A stretch of DNA of 64,000 bases, taken from contig JAVVHE010000004.1 in assembly GCA_032249695.1 (NCBI GenBank), forward strand, positions 76,711-140,710. Reading direction: 5' to 3'. The notes under the pieces are model-generated. The model was not told the origin of the DNA. It ran no database searches and saw only the letters and a program-made list of their open reading frames with translations. This document shows, piece by piece, positions 42,983-51,793 of this stretch. Position 1 is the stretch's first letter. Each line of letters starts with the position of its first letter. A program made the translations under genes and the position numbers. This stretch comes from JAVVHE01 sp032249695. GTDB lineage: Bacteria > Pseudomonadota > Alphaproteobacteria > Sphingomonadales > Sphingomonadaceae.

Positions 42983-44538
42983 GGCGGCGCTGCGCGCGCC
43001 CAGCCGGGGTGGGCGGGGCGGAGGGCGGCAAGCACGGCGGCGGCGTGGGCGCGTATGTCGGCCTTGGTGCTATCGCCGAAACGGTCCCACGTTGAATACA
43101 TGTTCCGCAGCCGCTGGTTGCCGCGCAGTAACGCCTCGTTACGCGCTAGGAAGTCCCAATAGAGCGCGTTGAACGGGCAGGCACCATCGCCGACACGCTT
43201 GGCGACGTCATAGGTGCAGCGACCGCAATAGTCGCTCATGCGGTTGATATATTGGCCACTGCCGGCGTAAGGTTTGCTGCCAAGCAAGCCACCATCGGCG
43301 AACTGACTCATGCCGATGACGTTCGGGTCTTCCACCCACTCATATGCGTCAGCGTAAACCACCAAATACCAGTCAGCGACCTCCTGCGGGCTGCATCCGG
43401 CCAGCATCGCGAAGTTGCCGAGCACCATCAGCCGCTGGATATGGTGTGCGTAGGCGTTCCTGGCCGTATTGCGGACGCTATCGGCCATGCACCGCATCTG
43501 CGTGTCGCCAGTCCAATAGAAATCGGGCAGCGGACGCGTGGCGTTGAGTGCGTTGCGTTCATGGTAATCTGGTCCGGCATGAAAGTAGACGCCACGGACA
43601 TATTCGCGCCAGCCTAGGATCTGGCGGACGAACCCCTCCACCGCGTTGATCGGCGCTTCGCCGTCGGCCCACGCGCGCTGAGCCGCTGCGACCACCTCGC
43701 GCGCAGTCAGCAGCCCAGCGTTCAGATAGGGCGAGATGACGGCATGATAGAGATAGTCCTGGTCTGCAATCATCGCGTCCTGATAGTCACCAAAGCGCGG
43801 CAGGCTTACGCGGATGAAATGATCAAGCGCCTGAAGCGCCTGATCGCGCGTGACGGCGTGCCACCATGGATCAAGCGAGCCGAAATGACCCGGGAACCGA
43901 TCGGCGACGAGCGCGATTACCTCTGCCGTTACCAAGTCGGGTTCAAATTGCGGCGGCAGCGGGTAGTTTAAGCCACGCGGCGGAGTTTTGCGATTGTCCT
44001 GATCGAAATTCCAGCGATCCTGAACGGGTTTCCCGCCGTCCATCAGGATACCGGTGCGTTTCCTAAGCTCGCGATAGAAAAACTCCATCACCAGCCCCTT
44101 GCGGCCGCGCGCATGTTCGGCGAATTCGGCGCGGCTGCAGAAAAAGCGATCGTCCGGCAGCAGCTCGACGGGCAGGCCGGTGTCCGCCGACCAGCCCTCC
44201 TGCATCGCCAGAACGCGCCATTCTCCCGCCTCGATGGTGACGATCCGCTGCGGCCGGTGGCGGGCGACGGCACGCTTCAGCTCGCCCGTCAGCGTGCCCG
44301 TGTTGTCGGGCATGTCGAGCGGAACATAGTCAACCGTCCAGCCAGCAGCGCGCAGTGCGGCCGCGTGATGACGCATCGCCGACAACAGGAACGCGATTTT
44401 CTTCTTGTGATGGCGCACGTAGGTGCACTCCGCCATCACCTCGGCCATCAGCACGATGCTGTCCGCCGGATCGCAGGCGCGGAGCGATGCGAGAGCGGCC
44501 GTCAGCTGGTCGCCGAGCACGTAGACGAGCGTGGTCAC
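42964..44538 (-). CDS. PhrB-type photolyase/cryptochrome (FeS-BCP family)
   Basis: 524 residues. The N-terminus TTLVYVLGDQLT and the long helical FAD domain match the deoxyribodipyrimidine photolyase-related (FeS-BCP, PhrB) group. GGLLGSKPYAGSGQYINRMSDYCGRC followed by GDGACPFNALYWDF has three of the cluster cysteines, and the upstream GCSPQEV carries the fourth candidate. The FAD contact region (LGWREYVRGVYFHAG) is intact. This group repairs (6-4) photoproducts in light. The GTG at 44538 was preferred; a GTG at 44574 would add 12 residues. The region is slightly lower in G+C than its neighbours. Convergent with the SIMPL gene, it lies 43 bases behind holA. Confidence 0.88.
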   Translation of the reverse strand: MTTLVYVLGDQLTAALASLRACDPADSIVLMAEVMAECTYVRHHKKKIAFLLSAMRHHAAALRAAGWTVDYVPLDMPDNTGTLTGELKRAVARHRPQRIVTIEAGEWRVLAMQEGWSADTGLPVELLPDDRFFCSRAEFAEHARGRKGLVMEFFYRELRKRTGILMDGGKPVQDRWNFDQDNRKTPPRGLNYPLPPQFEPDLVTAEVIALVADRFPGHFGSLDPWWHAVTRDQALQALDHFIRVSLPRFGDYQDAMIADQDYLYHAVISPYLNAGLLTAREVVAAAQRAWADGEAPINAVEGFVRQILGWREYVRGVYFHAGPDYHERNALNATRPLPDFYWTGDTQMRCMADSVRNTARNAYAHHIQRLMVLGNFAMLAGCSPQEVADWYLVVYADAYEWVEDPNVIGMSQFADGGLLGSKPYAGSGQYINRMSDYCGRCTYDVAKRVGDGACPFNALYWDFLARNEALLRGNQRLRNMYSTWDRFGDSTKADIRAHAAAVLAALRPAHPGWARAAPPQGSSA

Positions 44539-44581
44539 GCCGCTGCCAATGCCCGCGCGGACACCAGGCTCCACAGGCGGT

Positions 44582-45592
44582 TCAGCGTCGCGGGGTGGCG
44601 ATCGCCAGAAGCGCTTCGGTAGCCAGCCGTTCGCCTGCGCTCTGGGGCGCCTTGATCGCGCGCTCGGCTGCCAGCAGCGCCGAGCGGGCGGCGGCGACTT
44701 CGGGGCTGCGCCAACGCTTCAGCGCGGCGACGAAGCCGGGCTTGGCCTTCCAGAACAGCGGCGGACGGATCGAGTCGGCCGCGGCTTCGGGCGTCTGGCC
44801 CTGGTCGACCGCGGCGCGCGCGTCGGCCAGCTGCGCCAGCCGCCGCTGCGCCGCGCGCATCAGCCCGATGCCGCTCTCGCCCTCGGCCTCCAGCCGCGCC
44901 AGCGCCGCGGCCGCGCGCTTGCCGTCGCGCGCCAGTAGCGAATCGACGAGCGAGTCGACCTCGGCCGCGCCCTCGCCCGCGCCGACCGTGCGCACTGCAT
45001 CGGGATCGAGACGCCGCGGCCGCTCGGGCGCGGCGTCGAGATAGAGCGCGAGCTTCTCCAGCTCCTGTGCGAGCAGGCCGCGTTCGGGCGCGGTCGCGGC
45101 GGCGATCAGCGCCACCGCGGCTGGGTCGGCATTGAGGCCAAGCGCCTTCGCCTGGTCGCGCACCAGCGCCGCAAAGGCGCGCGCATCGGGCGGATAGCAG
45201 GCGAGCGCGCGGGCGGCGGGGTGGCTTTCGGCGAGCTTCCTCAGCGGCGATGTTCGCTTAAGGTCGCCCGCCAGCATCAGCGCGGGGTGACCGCCATCCG
45301 CCGACGCGAGCAAGAGCGCCGCGGCTTCGGTCACGCCGTCGTCGGCGCCGCCGACGCGCAGCAGCTGGCGGTCGCCGAACATCGACACCGCCGCGGCTGC
45401 GTCGGCGAGCCGCCCGGGCTCGGCCCTCAGTGCCCGTGCGTCGAACTCCACGCGCTCGCCGCCCAGTTTCGCCGCGATGCGCGCTCCGAAATCGGCGACG
45501 CCCGCGGTGTCTGGACCGTAGACGAGGATCAGCCGCGCGGACGCGGGCGGCGCGGCGGCGAAGCGATCGGCCTCCGCGGGTTTGACGATCAC
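44582..45592 (-). CDS. holA: DNA polymerase III subunit delta
   Basis: 336 residues. The AAA+-like clamp-loader fold is seen with ARLILVYGPDTAGVADFG, the alpha-helical centre, and the C-terminal QSPEAAADSIRPPLFWKAK-type signature. HolA is the clamp-loader wrench that opens the beta ring. Start is a GTG whose first bases overlap the lptE stop (4-base overlap). It is the last gene of the DUF3576-leuS-lptE-holA run, the standard alphaproteobacterial order. Confidence 0.93.
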   Translation of the reverse strand: MIVKPAEADRFAAAPPASARLILVYGPDTAGVADFGARIAAKLGGERVEFDARALRAEPGRLADAAAAVSMFGDRQLLRVGGADDGVTEAAALLLASADGGHPALMLAGDLKRTSPLRKLAESHPAARALACYPPDARAFAALVRDQAKALGLNADPAAVALIAAATAPERGLLAQELEKLALYLDAAPERPRRLDPDAVRTVGAGEGAAEVDSLVDSLLARDGKRAAAALARLEAEGESGIGLMRAAQRRLAQLADARAAVDQGQTPEAAADSIRPPLFWKAKPGFVAALKRWRSPEVAAARSALLAAERAIKAPQSAGERLATEALLAIATPRR

Positions 45593-46101
45593 TGCGCCGC
45601 CGGTTGCGGCGCAGTCCGCGCGAACATCGCGAGCTTCAGGGTAATCTGGTCGGCGAGCGACACCGACAGCCGCTCAAGCGCGGTCTTCTCGGCGGTGACA
45701 ACGGCATATTCGGATTGGACCACGTCGATCGCCTCGTCCGAAGCGGCGGTCGCATCGAGCAGCACCGCGTTGGTGCCGAGGTCGACAAGCTGGTAGCGTG
45801 CGCGCAGCGTTCGCCGCTCGCGCGAGCGTGACGTGTCGCTGCGAATGCCGAAACCGATGATCCGATCGTCGAGCTGAACCTCCAGCCGGTAGCGCGGGGT
45901 GGAGCCGTTCTCGGCGCCCAGCCGCTCAATGAGCGCGCGACGGACGAGATAGCCGCTCTCCTCCCCGATCGGCGCGACCTGGATCTGCGACAGCGTCGCC
46001 GCCGTGAGCCCGTGCGGCCCTGCGCCGTAGACGGGCTGCAGCGAGCAGGACGAAAGCGCAAGCAGCGCTGCGGCCAGGAAAAGGGGACGGCGAGACGTCA
46101 C
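45589..46101 (-). CDS. lptE: LPS assembly lipoprotein LptE
   Basis: 170 residues. The lipobox LSSC (Cys at about 19) follows a short signal sequence, and SLQPVYG is the family opening. The rest is small and beta/alpha-type, including the YRLEVQLDDR strand. LptE plugs the LptD barrel and is required for lipopolysaccharide insertion in the outer membrane. It overlaps both leuS and holA by four bases, so all are cotranslated. Confidence 0.92.
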   Translation of the reverse strand: MTSRRPLFLAAALLALSSCSLQPVYGAGPHGLTAATLSQIQVAPIGEESGYLVRRALIERLGAENGSTPRYRLEVQLDDRIIGFGIRSDTSRSRERRTLRARYQLVDLGTNAVLLDATAASDEAIDVVQSEYAVVTAEKTALERLSVSLADQITLKLAMFARTAPQPAAQ

Positions 46102-48647
46102 GCCACCACGTTCACAAGCCGGTCGGGCACCACGATCACCTTCTTGGGCGCAGCGCCGCCCAGCACCGCCTGCACCTTGGGGCTGCTCAGCGCCAGCGAC
46201 TCGGCATTCTCGCGCGCCAGCCCCTTCGCCGCCTGGACGGTATCGCGCAGCTTGCCGTTGACCTGGATCGCGAGAGTCACCGTGTCGTCCACCAGCAGCG
46301 CCGGATCAGCGACCGGCCACGGCGCAGTTGCGATCAGCCCGCCGCCGCCCAGCCGCGCCCAAGCCTCCTCGGCCAGATGCGGCACCATCGGCGCGGCGAG
46401 CTGCACCAGCGCGCGCACCGCGCTGCCCCGCTGCCCGGCGGGCGCGCGCTCGATCGCGGTCGTCAGCTCGTAGAGCCGCGCCACGGCCTTGTTGAACTGG
46501 AGGCCCGCGATGTCCTCGCTGACGCCCTTCACCGCCCTGGCGACGATGCGCCGCAACTCCAGCGGCTCCTCGCCCGCAGTCTCGTCCGCCACCGTGTCGG
46601 CCAGCCGCCAGAGACGCTGGACGAAGCGCCATGCGCCCTCGATACCCGCCTCGGTCCATTGCAGGTCGCGCTCGGGCGGACTGTCGGAGAGCAGGAACCA
46701 GCGCACCGCGTCCGCGCCGTAGGCCAACACCATCGGCTCGGGGTCCACGGTGTTGCGCTTGGACTTGGACATTTTCTCGGATCGACCGACACTGACCGGC
46801 CGGTCGGACGCCTTGGAGACCACCGCGCCGTCGCGCTCCTCAACGTCGTCGGGCGCGAGCCACTCGGGCCGTGCGCCGTCGGGCGTATCGGCGAAGCGGT
46901 AAGTTTCGTGGCAGACCATCCCTTGCGTGAACAGCGCTGCGAAGGGCTCCTTGACGCCGATCCGGCCCGTACGTTCCAGCGCGCGCGTCCAGAAGCGGGC
47001 ATAAAGCAGATGGAGGATCGCGTGTTCGACGCCGCCTATATATTGATCGACCGGCAGCCAGCGCGCGATCTCGACCGCGTCGAACGGCTCGCCCGGTGGC
47101 TGGCTGGCGAAGCGCAGGAAATACCAGCTGCTGTCGGCGAAGGTATCGAGCGTGTCGGTCTCGCGCTCGGCCGGCCCGCCGCATTGCGGGCAGGCGACGT
47201 GCCTCCAGGTTGGATGGCGGTCGAGCGGGTTGCCCGGCACGTCGAACGTCACATCCTCGGGCAGCACGACGGGCAACTGCTCGCGCGGGACTCCGACCGG
47301 CCCGCAGACGGCGCAGTGGATGATCGGGATCGGGCAGCCCCAATAACGCTGGCGGCTGACACCCCAATCGCGCAAACGGAAGACCGTCTTCGCCTCGCCC
47401 CAGCCCTCGGTCTCTGCGCGCGCGATGACGGCAGCCTTCGCTGCGCCGACGCTCAGCCCATCGAACGCGCCGGAGTTTACGATGCGGCCCGGGCCGGTAT
47501 ACGCTTCGCCCGTCACCGGTTCGGCGGGGTCTCCGCCTTCGGGCGCGACAACGCGGCGGATCGGCAGGCCGTATTTGCTGGCGAACTCGAAGTCGCGCTG
47601 ATCGTGGCCGGGCACGCCGAACACCGCGCCGGTGCCGTAGTCCATCAGCACGAAGTTCGCGACCCAGACGGGCAGCTCCCAGCCGGGATCGAGCGGATGG
47701 CGCACGCGCAGGCCCGTATCGCGGCCCTGCTTCTCGGCAGTCTCGATCTCGGCGGCAGCGGTGCCGCCGCGCTTCAGCTCGCCGATGAACGCCGCGAGCG
47801 CGGGGTCGTTGGCCGCGGCGGCCTGCGCCAGCGGGTGGTCGGCCGCGATCGCGACGAAGCTCGCACCCATGATCGTGTCGGGGCGCGTCGTGAAGACTTC
47901 GATATGCTCGGGCCGCGCGAACGGCCGGGGAGACGAAACCAGCGCCCACCGGAATTGCAGGCCCTGGCTGCGGCCGATCCAGTTTTCCTGCATCAGCCGC
48001 ACCTTGTCGGGCCAGCGGTCGAGGCCAGCGAGCCCGTCCAGCAGCTCATCGGCGAAGGTGGTGATCTTCAGGAACCACTGCGCCAGCTTGCGCCGCTCGA
48101 CGAGCGCGCCCGATCGCCAGCCGCGGCCATCGATCACTTGCTCGTTCGCCAGCACAGTATTGTCGACCGGGTCCCAGTTGACTTCGCTTTCCTTGCGGTA
48201 GACGAGGCCGGCGTTCAGCAGATCGAGGAACAGCGCCTGCTGATGGCCGTAATATTCCGGCTCGCAGGTGGCGAACTCGCGGGACCAGTCGATCGCGAAG
48301 CCCAGCAGCTTCAGCTGCGCCCGCATCGTCGTGATATTGGCGCGGGTCCATGTTCCCGGATGAACGCCGCGCTCGGCCGCCGCGTTCTCGGCCGGCAGGC
48401 CGAAGGCGTCCCAGCCCATCGGGTGCAGCACATCGTGCCCGCGCGCCACCGCGACGCGGGCGAGCACGTCGCCCATCACATAATTCCGCGCGTGGCCGAC
48501 ATGGATGCGCCCGCTGGGATAGGGGAACATCTCCAGGATGTAGCTCTTTGGCGCATCCGGCCGCGCGCCGGCGCGGAACACGCCCGCGCGCTCCCATTCC
48601 GCCTGCCAGCGTTCCTCCGCCGCGGCGGCGTTGAACCGGCCGGCCAT
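46098..48647 (-). CDS. leuS: Leucyl-tRNA synthetase
   Basis: 849 residues, the normal length. HIGH is HVGH in GRIHVGHARNYVMGD; KMSKS appears in SEKMSKSKRNTVDPE. The CP1 editing domain (FTTRPDTIMGASFVAIAADH) is complete, as is the C-terminal anticodon-binding region. The ATG at 48647 shares a base with the stop of the DUF3576 gene (TGATG), so translation is coupled. Confidence 0.98.
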   Translation of the reverse strand: MAGRFNAAAAEERWQAEWERAGVFRAGARPDAPKSYILEMFPYPSGRIHVGHARNYVMGDVLARVAVARGHDVLHPMGWDAFGLPAENAAAERGVHPGTWTRANITTMRAQLKLLGFAIDWSREFATCEPEYYGHQQALFLDLLNAGLVYRKESEVNWDPVDNTVLANEQVIDGRGWRSGALVERRKLAQWFLKITTFADELLDGLAGLDRWPDKVRLMQENWIGRSQGLQFRWALVSSPRPFARPEHIEVFTTRPDTIMGASFVAIAADHPLAQAAAANDPALAAFIGELKRGGTAAAEIETAEKQGRDTGLRVRHPLDPGWELPVWVANFVLMDYGTGAVFGVPGHDQRDFEFASKYGLPIRRVVAPEGGDPAEPVTGEAYTGPGRIVNSGAFDGLSVGAAKAAVIARAETEGWGEAKTVFRLRDWGVSRQRYWGCPIPIIHCAVCGPVGVPREQLPVVLPEDVTFDVPGNPLDRHPTWRHVACPQCGGPAERETDTLDTFADSSWYFLRFASQPPGEPFDAVEIARWLPVDQYIGGVEHAILHLLYARFWTRALERTGRIGVKEPFAALFTQGMVCHETYRFADTPDGARPEWLAPDDVEERDGAVVSKASDRPVSVGRSEKMSKSKRNTVDPEPMVLAYGADAVRWFLLSDSPPERDLQWTEAGIEGAWRFVQRLWRLADTVADETAGEEPLELRRIVARAVKGVSEDIAGLQFNKAVARLYELTTAIERAPAGQRGSAVRALVQLAAPMVPHLAEEAWARLGGGGLIATAPWPVADPALLVDDTVTLAIQVNGKLRDTVQAAKGLARENAESLALSSPKVQAVLGGAAPKKVIVVPDRLVNVVA

Positions 48648-49096
48648 CAGCGGACCAGCGCGGCGCGCCTCAGGTCCCGCGCCTTGGCGAGAATGACTTC
48701 CTCAAGCCGCTGCACCGTGCCCGCGCGCACCGGCGCATCGACCCAGCCGCCGCCCTGGTTGACCTGGCGCTGCACCGCCACTTTCAGCGCGTCGGCGCGC
48801 AGGTCGGTATCGAGGATATAGACTGTCAGCTTCACCCGCTCGCCGGGCGATTTCGGGTTCACATACCAGTCGGTCGTGATGACGCCGCCGTTCGAATCGG
48901 TCTGCGCGATCGGCATGAAGCTGATCGTGTCGAGGCTGGCGCGCCACAGCCAGCTGTTGACGCCGATGGTGGAGACGCGAGCAGGCGCGATCGCAGCCTC
49001 ACGCGGGGCCTTGCGCTTGTGCTTGAAGACGCCGCAGCCAGAGAGCGGCAGGGCGGCGGCGGCCAGGCACAGGATGATGGTGGAGGAACGGCGCAC
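48647..49096 (-). CDS. DUF3576 family lipoprotein
   Basis: 149 residues. The lipobox is LSGC with Cys at about 21. The body, including NSWLWRASLDTISFMPI, SNGGVITTDWYVNP and ERVKLTVYILDTDLRADAL, is the DUF3576 domain; the function is not known. It is the first gene of the leuS operon and is cotranslated with leuS, a conserved pairing in alphaproteobacteria. It is divergent from the exported protein at 49293, with 196 bp between. Confidence 0.9.
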   Translation of the reverse strand: MRRSSTIILCLAAAALPLSGCGVFKHKRKAPREAAIAPARVSTIGVNSWLWRASLDTISFMPIAQTDSNGGVITTDWYVNPKSPGERVKLTVYILDTDLRADALKVAVQRQVNQGGGWVDAPVRAGTVQRLEEVILAKARDLRRAALVR

Positions 49097-49292
49097 GATG
49101 GTGGTCTTGGCTCCGGAACTGCAGGTGAGGCGGGCCTGGGCGATCCGCGCTGAACCAGCGGTTTAGGGGAGAGCGTTAGGCCCGCGCAACGCCCCTGTGC
49201 GCAAATCGCCACAGGCCGCCTTAATTTCGTTCGGATCGGTGCGTTTGACTCACTCCGTCCGCTGTTCGACGTTATCTGCAAAGCCAGAAGTC

Positions 49293-49985
49293 ATGACCCG
49301 CGATTCGCTCCTTCGCCTTGGAATTGCAGCCGTCGCGCTCGCCGCGGCGGCCGCGCCTGCGTGGGCGGCGTCGACACCGGCGCAGGAGGCTGCCAGGCGC
49401 GCCCGCCCTGCGCAGCAGCGCACCCCTGTGACGACGCGCGCGCTGTCGACCTTCACGCCGTCGATCGGCGCGTCGGCGGGTGCTTCGGTGACTGCGGGCG
49501 CGGGCGCCGACCTGCAGAGCTTCCGCTTCACGCCATCGGGTCAGGCGAACCCGTCCAAGTCCTTTACGCTCGGCATGCGCGCGCGGCCGTTGAGCGTCCC
49601 CGACGCGAGCCACGCTCCAGACGAGCCAGCGGGCTACGATGTCGGCGTGGCTCTCGGCACGCGCGGCGTTGCGCTGACCGGCCAGACGACGGCGGTTGAG
49701 ACCGGGCTGGCTCGCAAGGAGGCCGTCGCGGTGGGCCTGGGCTACGGCCGCCGCAACTGGACCGCGCAGGTGAAGGTCGGCGAGGAGCGCGAAAATCTCC
49801 GCGGCGCCGACAAGTTCGGCCCGCAGCAGCGCTATTCGTTCGAGCTCGGAGGCGCCTACACCATTACCCGCTCGCTCTCGCTCGGCGCCGGCGTCCGCTA
49901 CCGCGTCGCGCCGGAAACCAACGCCGATGCCCGCGCGCGCGCGGAGGACCGCTCGGCGTTCCTGGGCCTTGGGGTGGCGTTCTAG
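49293..49985 (+). CDS. Exported protein, probably small outer-membrane barrel, unrecognised
   Basis: 230 residues with a signal peptide (RLGIAAVALAAAAAPAWAA). From about residue 110 alternating polar/apolar strands appear (YDVGVALGTRGVALTG; EAVAVGLGYGRRNWTAQVKVG; YSFELGGAYTITRSLSLGAGVRYRV). It ends in Phe (FLGLGVAF), as outer-membrane barrels do. No family was recognised. The last roughly 30 bases of the gene and the following spacer are duplicated 150 bp downstream. The ATG at 49293 was chosen because it opens the signal peptide; 32 more codons are open upstream. Confidence 0.65.
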   Translation: MTRDSLLRLGIAAVALAAAAAPAWAASTPAQEAARRARPAQQRTPVTTRALSTFTPSIGASAGASVTAGAGADLQSFRFTPSGQANPSKSFTLGMRARPLSVPDASHAPDEPAGYDVGVALGTRGVALTGQTTAVETGLARKEAVAVGLGYGRRNWTAQVKVGEERENLRGADKFGPQQRYSFELGGAYTITRSLSLGAGVRYRVAPETNADARARAEDRSAFLGLGVAF

Positions 49986-50290
49986 GCGGGACGGTCGCGG
50001 AGCCTGCTGCGCTAGGCATCCCCGGCGTGTCCGCCAGCGCGCTCGCCGGGGCCATGTTTCGGCGCAAGATCGACGGGCCGCCCGGCGTTCAGGTCGAAGC
50101 TCGTCGGCGTTCCTGGGCCTTGGTGTGACGTTCAGGCAAGACGGTCGCGGAGCCTGCTGCGCTAGGCATCCCCGGCTTGTCCGCCAGCGCGCTCGCCGCC
50201 CCGTCCGCCCGCGCGCTCGCCGGGGCCATGTTCCGGCCCATCATCTACGGGCCGCCCGGCGGTCGGGTCGAAGCCCGGTCGGATCCCGAG
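49953..50290. repeat. Imperfect tandem duplication, period about 150-174 bp
   Basis: Copy 1 (49953-50103) begins TCGGCGTTCCTGGGCCTT inside the exported-protein gene and runs through ACGGTCGCGGAGCCTGCTGCGC-type spacer into an ATGTTTCGG start. Copy 2 (50104-about 50290) repeats this in the same order: end of the exported protein, spacer, ATGTTCCGG. Offsets are 151, then 150, then 174, because copy 2 has an extra 24 bases made of its own small repeat (GCGCGCTCGCC around CGCCCCGTCCGCCC). In copy 2 the exported gene's stop is lost; in copy 1 the hicB start is truncated. Confidence 0.85.
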
Positions 50291-50763
50291 GCGGGCATAT
50301 GGATTGCCACGTCCGATGGCGTGCCCGGACTGACGGCCGAGCGCGGGGATTTCGCGACATTGACTGGGATGGAGGCCGATCTGCTCCCGCTGCTGCTGCG
50401 CGAAAAACGCCGCTTCGGCGTGGGCGCTGCGCGTGTCGCCGAGCACATCGCGGCGCACGCGCTGTCCCGCCCAGCGCTGCGCGTCGCGGCGCAGGCGGCA
50501 AACTCGCGGAGCGACCTGATCAGGCTTTTGCAGCACGCCGGCTGCCGGTTCGTCCGCATGGCGCATGGGACGCACGCGTTGTGGGACAGTCCGTCAATGG
50601 CGCGCGCTTCGTCGTTCAGCACGATCTGCGCTCGCGCATCACGGCCGACACTGTGCCGAGGCAGGCAGCGCCTTCGAGGGCGTTCGGACCGCAGCCAGTG
50701 ATCGGCAGGGCGCCGAACCGGCTCCGCATGTGGGAACGCTGGCCCAGCCCGACAGAACGCTAG
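50228..50763 (+). pseudogene. Frameshifted hicB-hicA toxin-antitoxin remnant
   Basis: The frame from ATG at 50228 reads a HicB-like (DUF1902) segment, with GIWIATSDGVPGLTAE. It continues without a stop into a HicA toxin start (SRSDLIRLLQHAGCRFVRM, then GTHALWDSP). HicA homology then jumps to the next frame at 50593 with VNGARFVVQHDLRSRITADT. Restoring one G at 50593 (CCGTC to CCGGTC) would give the family's DSPVNG order. The HicA part thus looks broken by a one-base deletion. Intact HicA would be an mRNA interferase; here neither half is likely functional. The fusion of the two halves in one frame is itself unusual. Confidence 0.65.
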
Positions 50764-50780
50764 GCCGGACCTGACGGCGC

Positions 50781-50855
50781 TGGCTCCTCGAGTAGGATTC
50801 GAACCTACGACCGTCCGATTAACAGTCGGATGCTCTACCGCTGAGCTATCGAGGA
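50781..50855 (-). tRNA. tRNA-Asn (anticodon GUU)
   Basis: A full cloverleaf of 75 bases with CCA encoded: acceptor TCCTCGA/TCGAGGA, D arm GCTC-AGCGGTA-GAGC, anticodon arm TCCGA-CTGTTAA-TCGGA with anticodon GTT, T arm with GGTTCGAATCC-like TAGGTTCGAATCCTA. The 3' end faces the hicBA remnant 18 bases away. Confidence 0.97.
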
Positions 50856-51028
50856 ATGCGCGGCGGCCCCGGAGCCGTCTCTCCGAGGCGAGGGGCGCGC
50901 ATAGCGCCGGGCGCGCGCCGCCGCAACCCATGCCGCAGCCCCGAACCGCTTAGAACCGAAGCCCAAGCCCGCCCTGCGCGGCGGCGCGAGCCACCAGCGG
51001 GCGCCACCCGCGGGCGAAGGCGCCCGCC

Positions 51029-51793
51029 TCAGACGGTGAACTGCTCCAGGAAAATCCGGTCATCCAGCGCGTATTCGGGATCGAACAGCAACGTCAGGCT
51101 GGTGCTGCGGTCGGATCGGACACGGACGCTCGCCACCTCGCGCACCTCCACCTGGTCGGCCACCGCCGAAACGGGACGCTTGTCGCCCTCCAGCACCACC
51201 AGCTCGACGACCGAGCTTTCCGGGATCAGCGCACCGCGCCACCGCCGCGGGCGGAAGGGCGAGATCGGAGTGAGCGCCAGCAGATCGGAGTTCAACGGCA
51301 GGATCGGCCCGTGCGCGCTGAGGTTATAGGCGGTGGAGCCTGCGGGTGTCGCCACCAGCACGCCGTCGCAGGCGAGCTCGGGCATCCGCGTGCGACCGTC
51401 GATCGCGATCTCCAGCTTGGCCGCCTGCCGCGTCTCACGCAGCAGCGACACCTCGTTGATCGCAGGTGAGGTGACGACGATGCCGTCGACGCGTGTCGCC
51501 TCCATCGTCAGCGGGTGCAGCACGAACGGCCGCGCCGCGGCGACGCGGGCGTGCAGCTCCTCCTCGCTGAAGCTGTTCATCAGGAAGCCGACCGTGCCGA
51601 GGTTCATGCCGAACACCGGCGTGTTGCGGCCCGCCGCCATCAGCCGGTGAAGAGTCTGCAGCTGGAAGCCGTCGCCGCCCAGCGTGACGATCGCGTCCGC
51701 CTCGTCCCACGGGACCAGCTCCATGCGCTCGGCGAGGTCGGCCGCCGCGATCTGCGCCGCATCGGTGGGCGACGCGCAGACGGCAAGCTTCAT
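51029..51793 (-). CDS. nadK: NAD kinase
   Basis: 254 residues. The GGDG motif is at 39-42 (IVTLGGDGFQLQ), with GMNLGTVGFLMN, the AINEVSL asparagine-glutamate pair and the GVLVATPAGSTAYNLSAHGP core. It makes NADP from NAD and ATP. The ATG at 51793 overlaps the moaA stop by four bases. Between its stop and tRNA-Asn there are about 170 bases with no other feature seen. Confidence 0.97.
   Translation of the reverse strand: MKLAVCASPTDAAQIAAADLAERMELVPWDEADAIVTLGGDGFQLQTLHRLMAAGRNTPVFGMNLGTVGFLMNSFSEEELHARVAAARPFVLHPLTMEATRVDGIVVTSPAINEVSLLRETRQAAKLEIAIDGRTRMPELACDGVLVATPAGSTAYNLSAHGPILPLNSDLLALTPISPFRPRRWRGALIPESSVVELVVLEGDKRPVSAVADQVEVREVASVRVRSDRSTSLTLLFDPEYALDDRIFLEQFTV

Noticed and set aside
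46377..48821. An 814-codon open frame opposite leuS
   Set aside because: Lies entirely over leuS, which has full motifs; composition is typical of a shadow frame.
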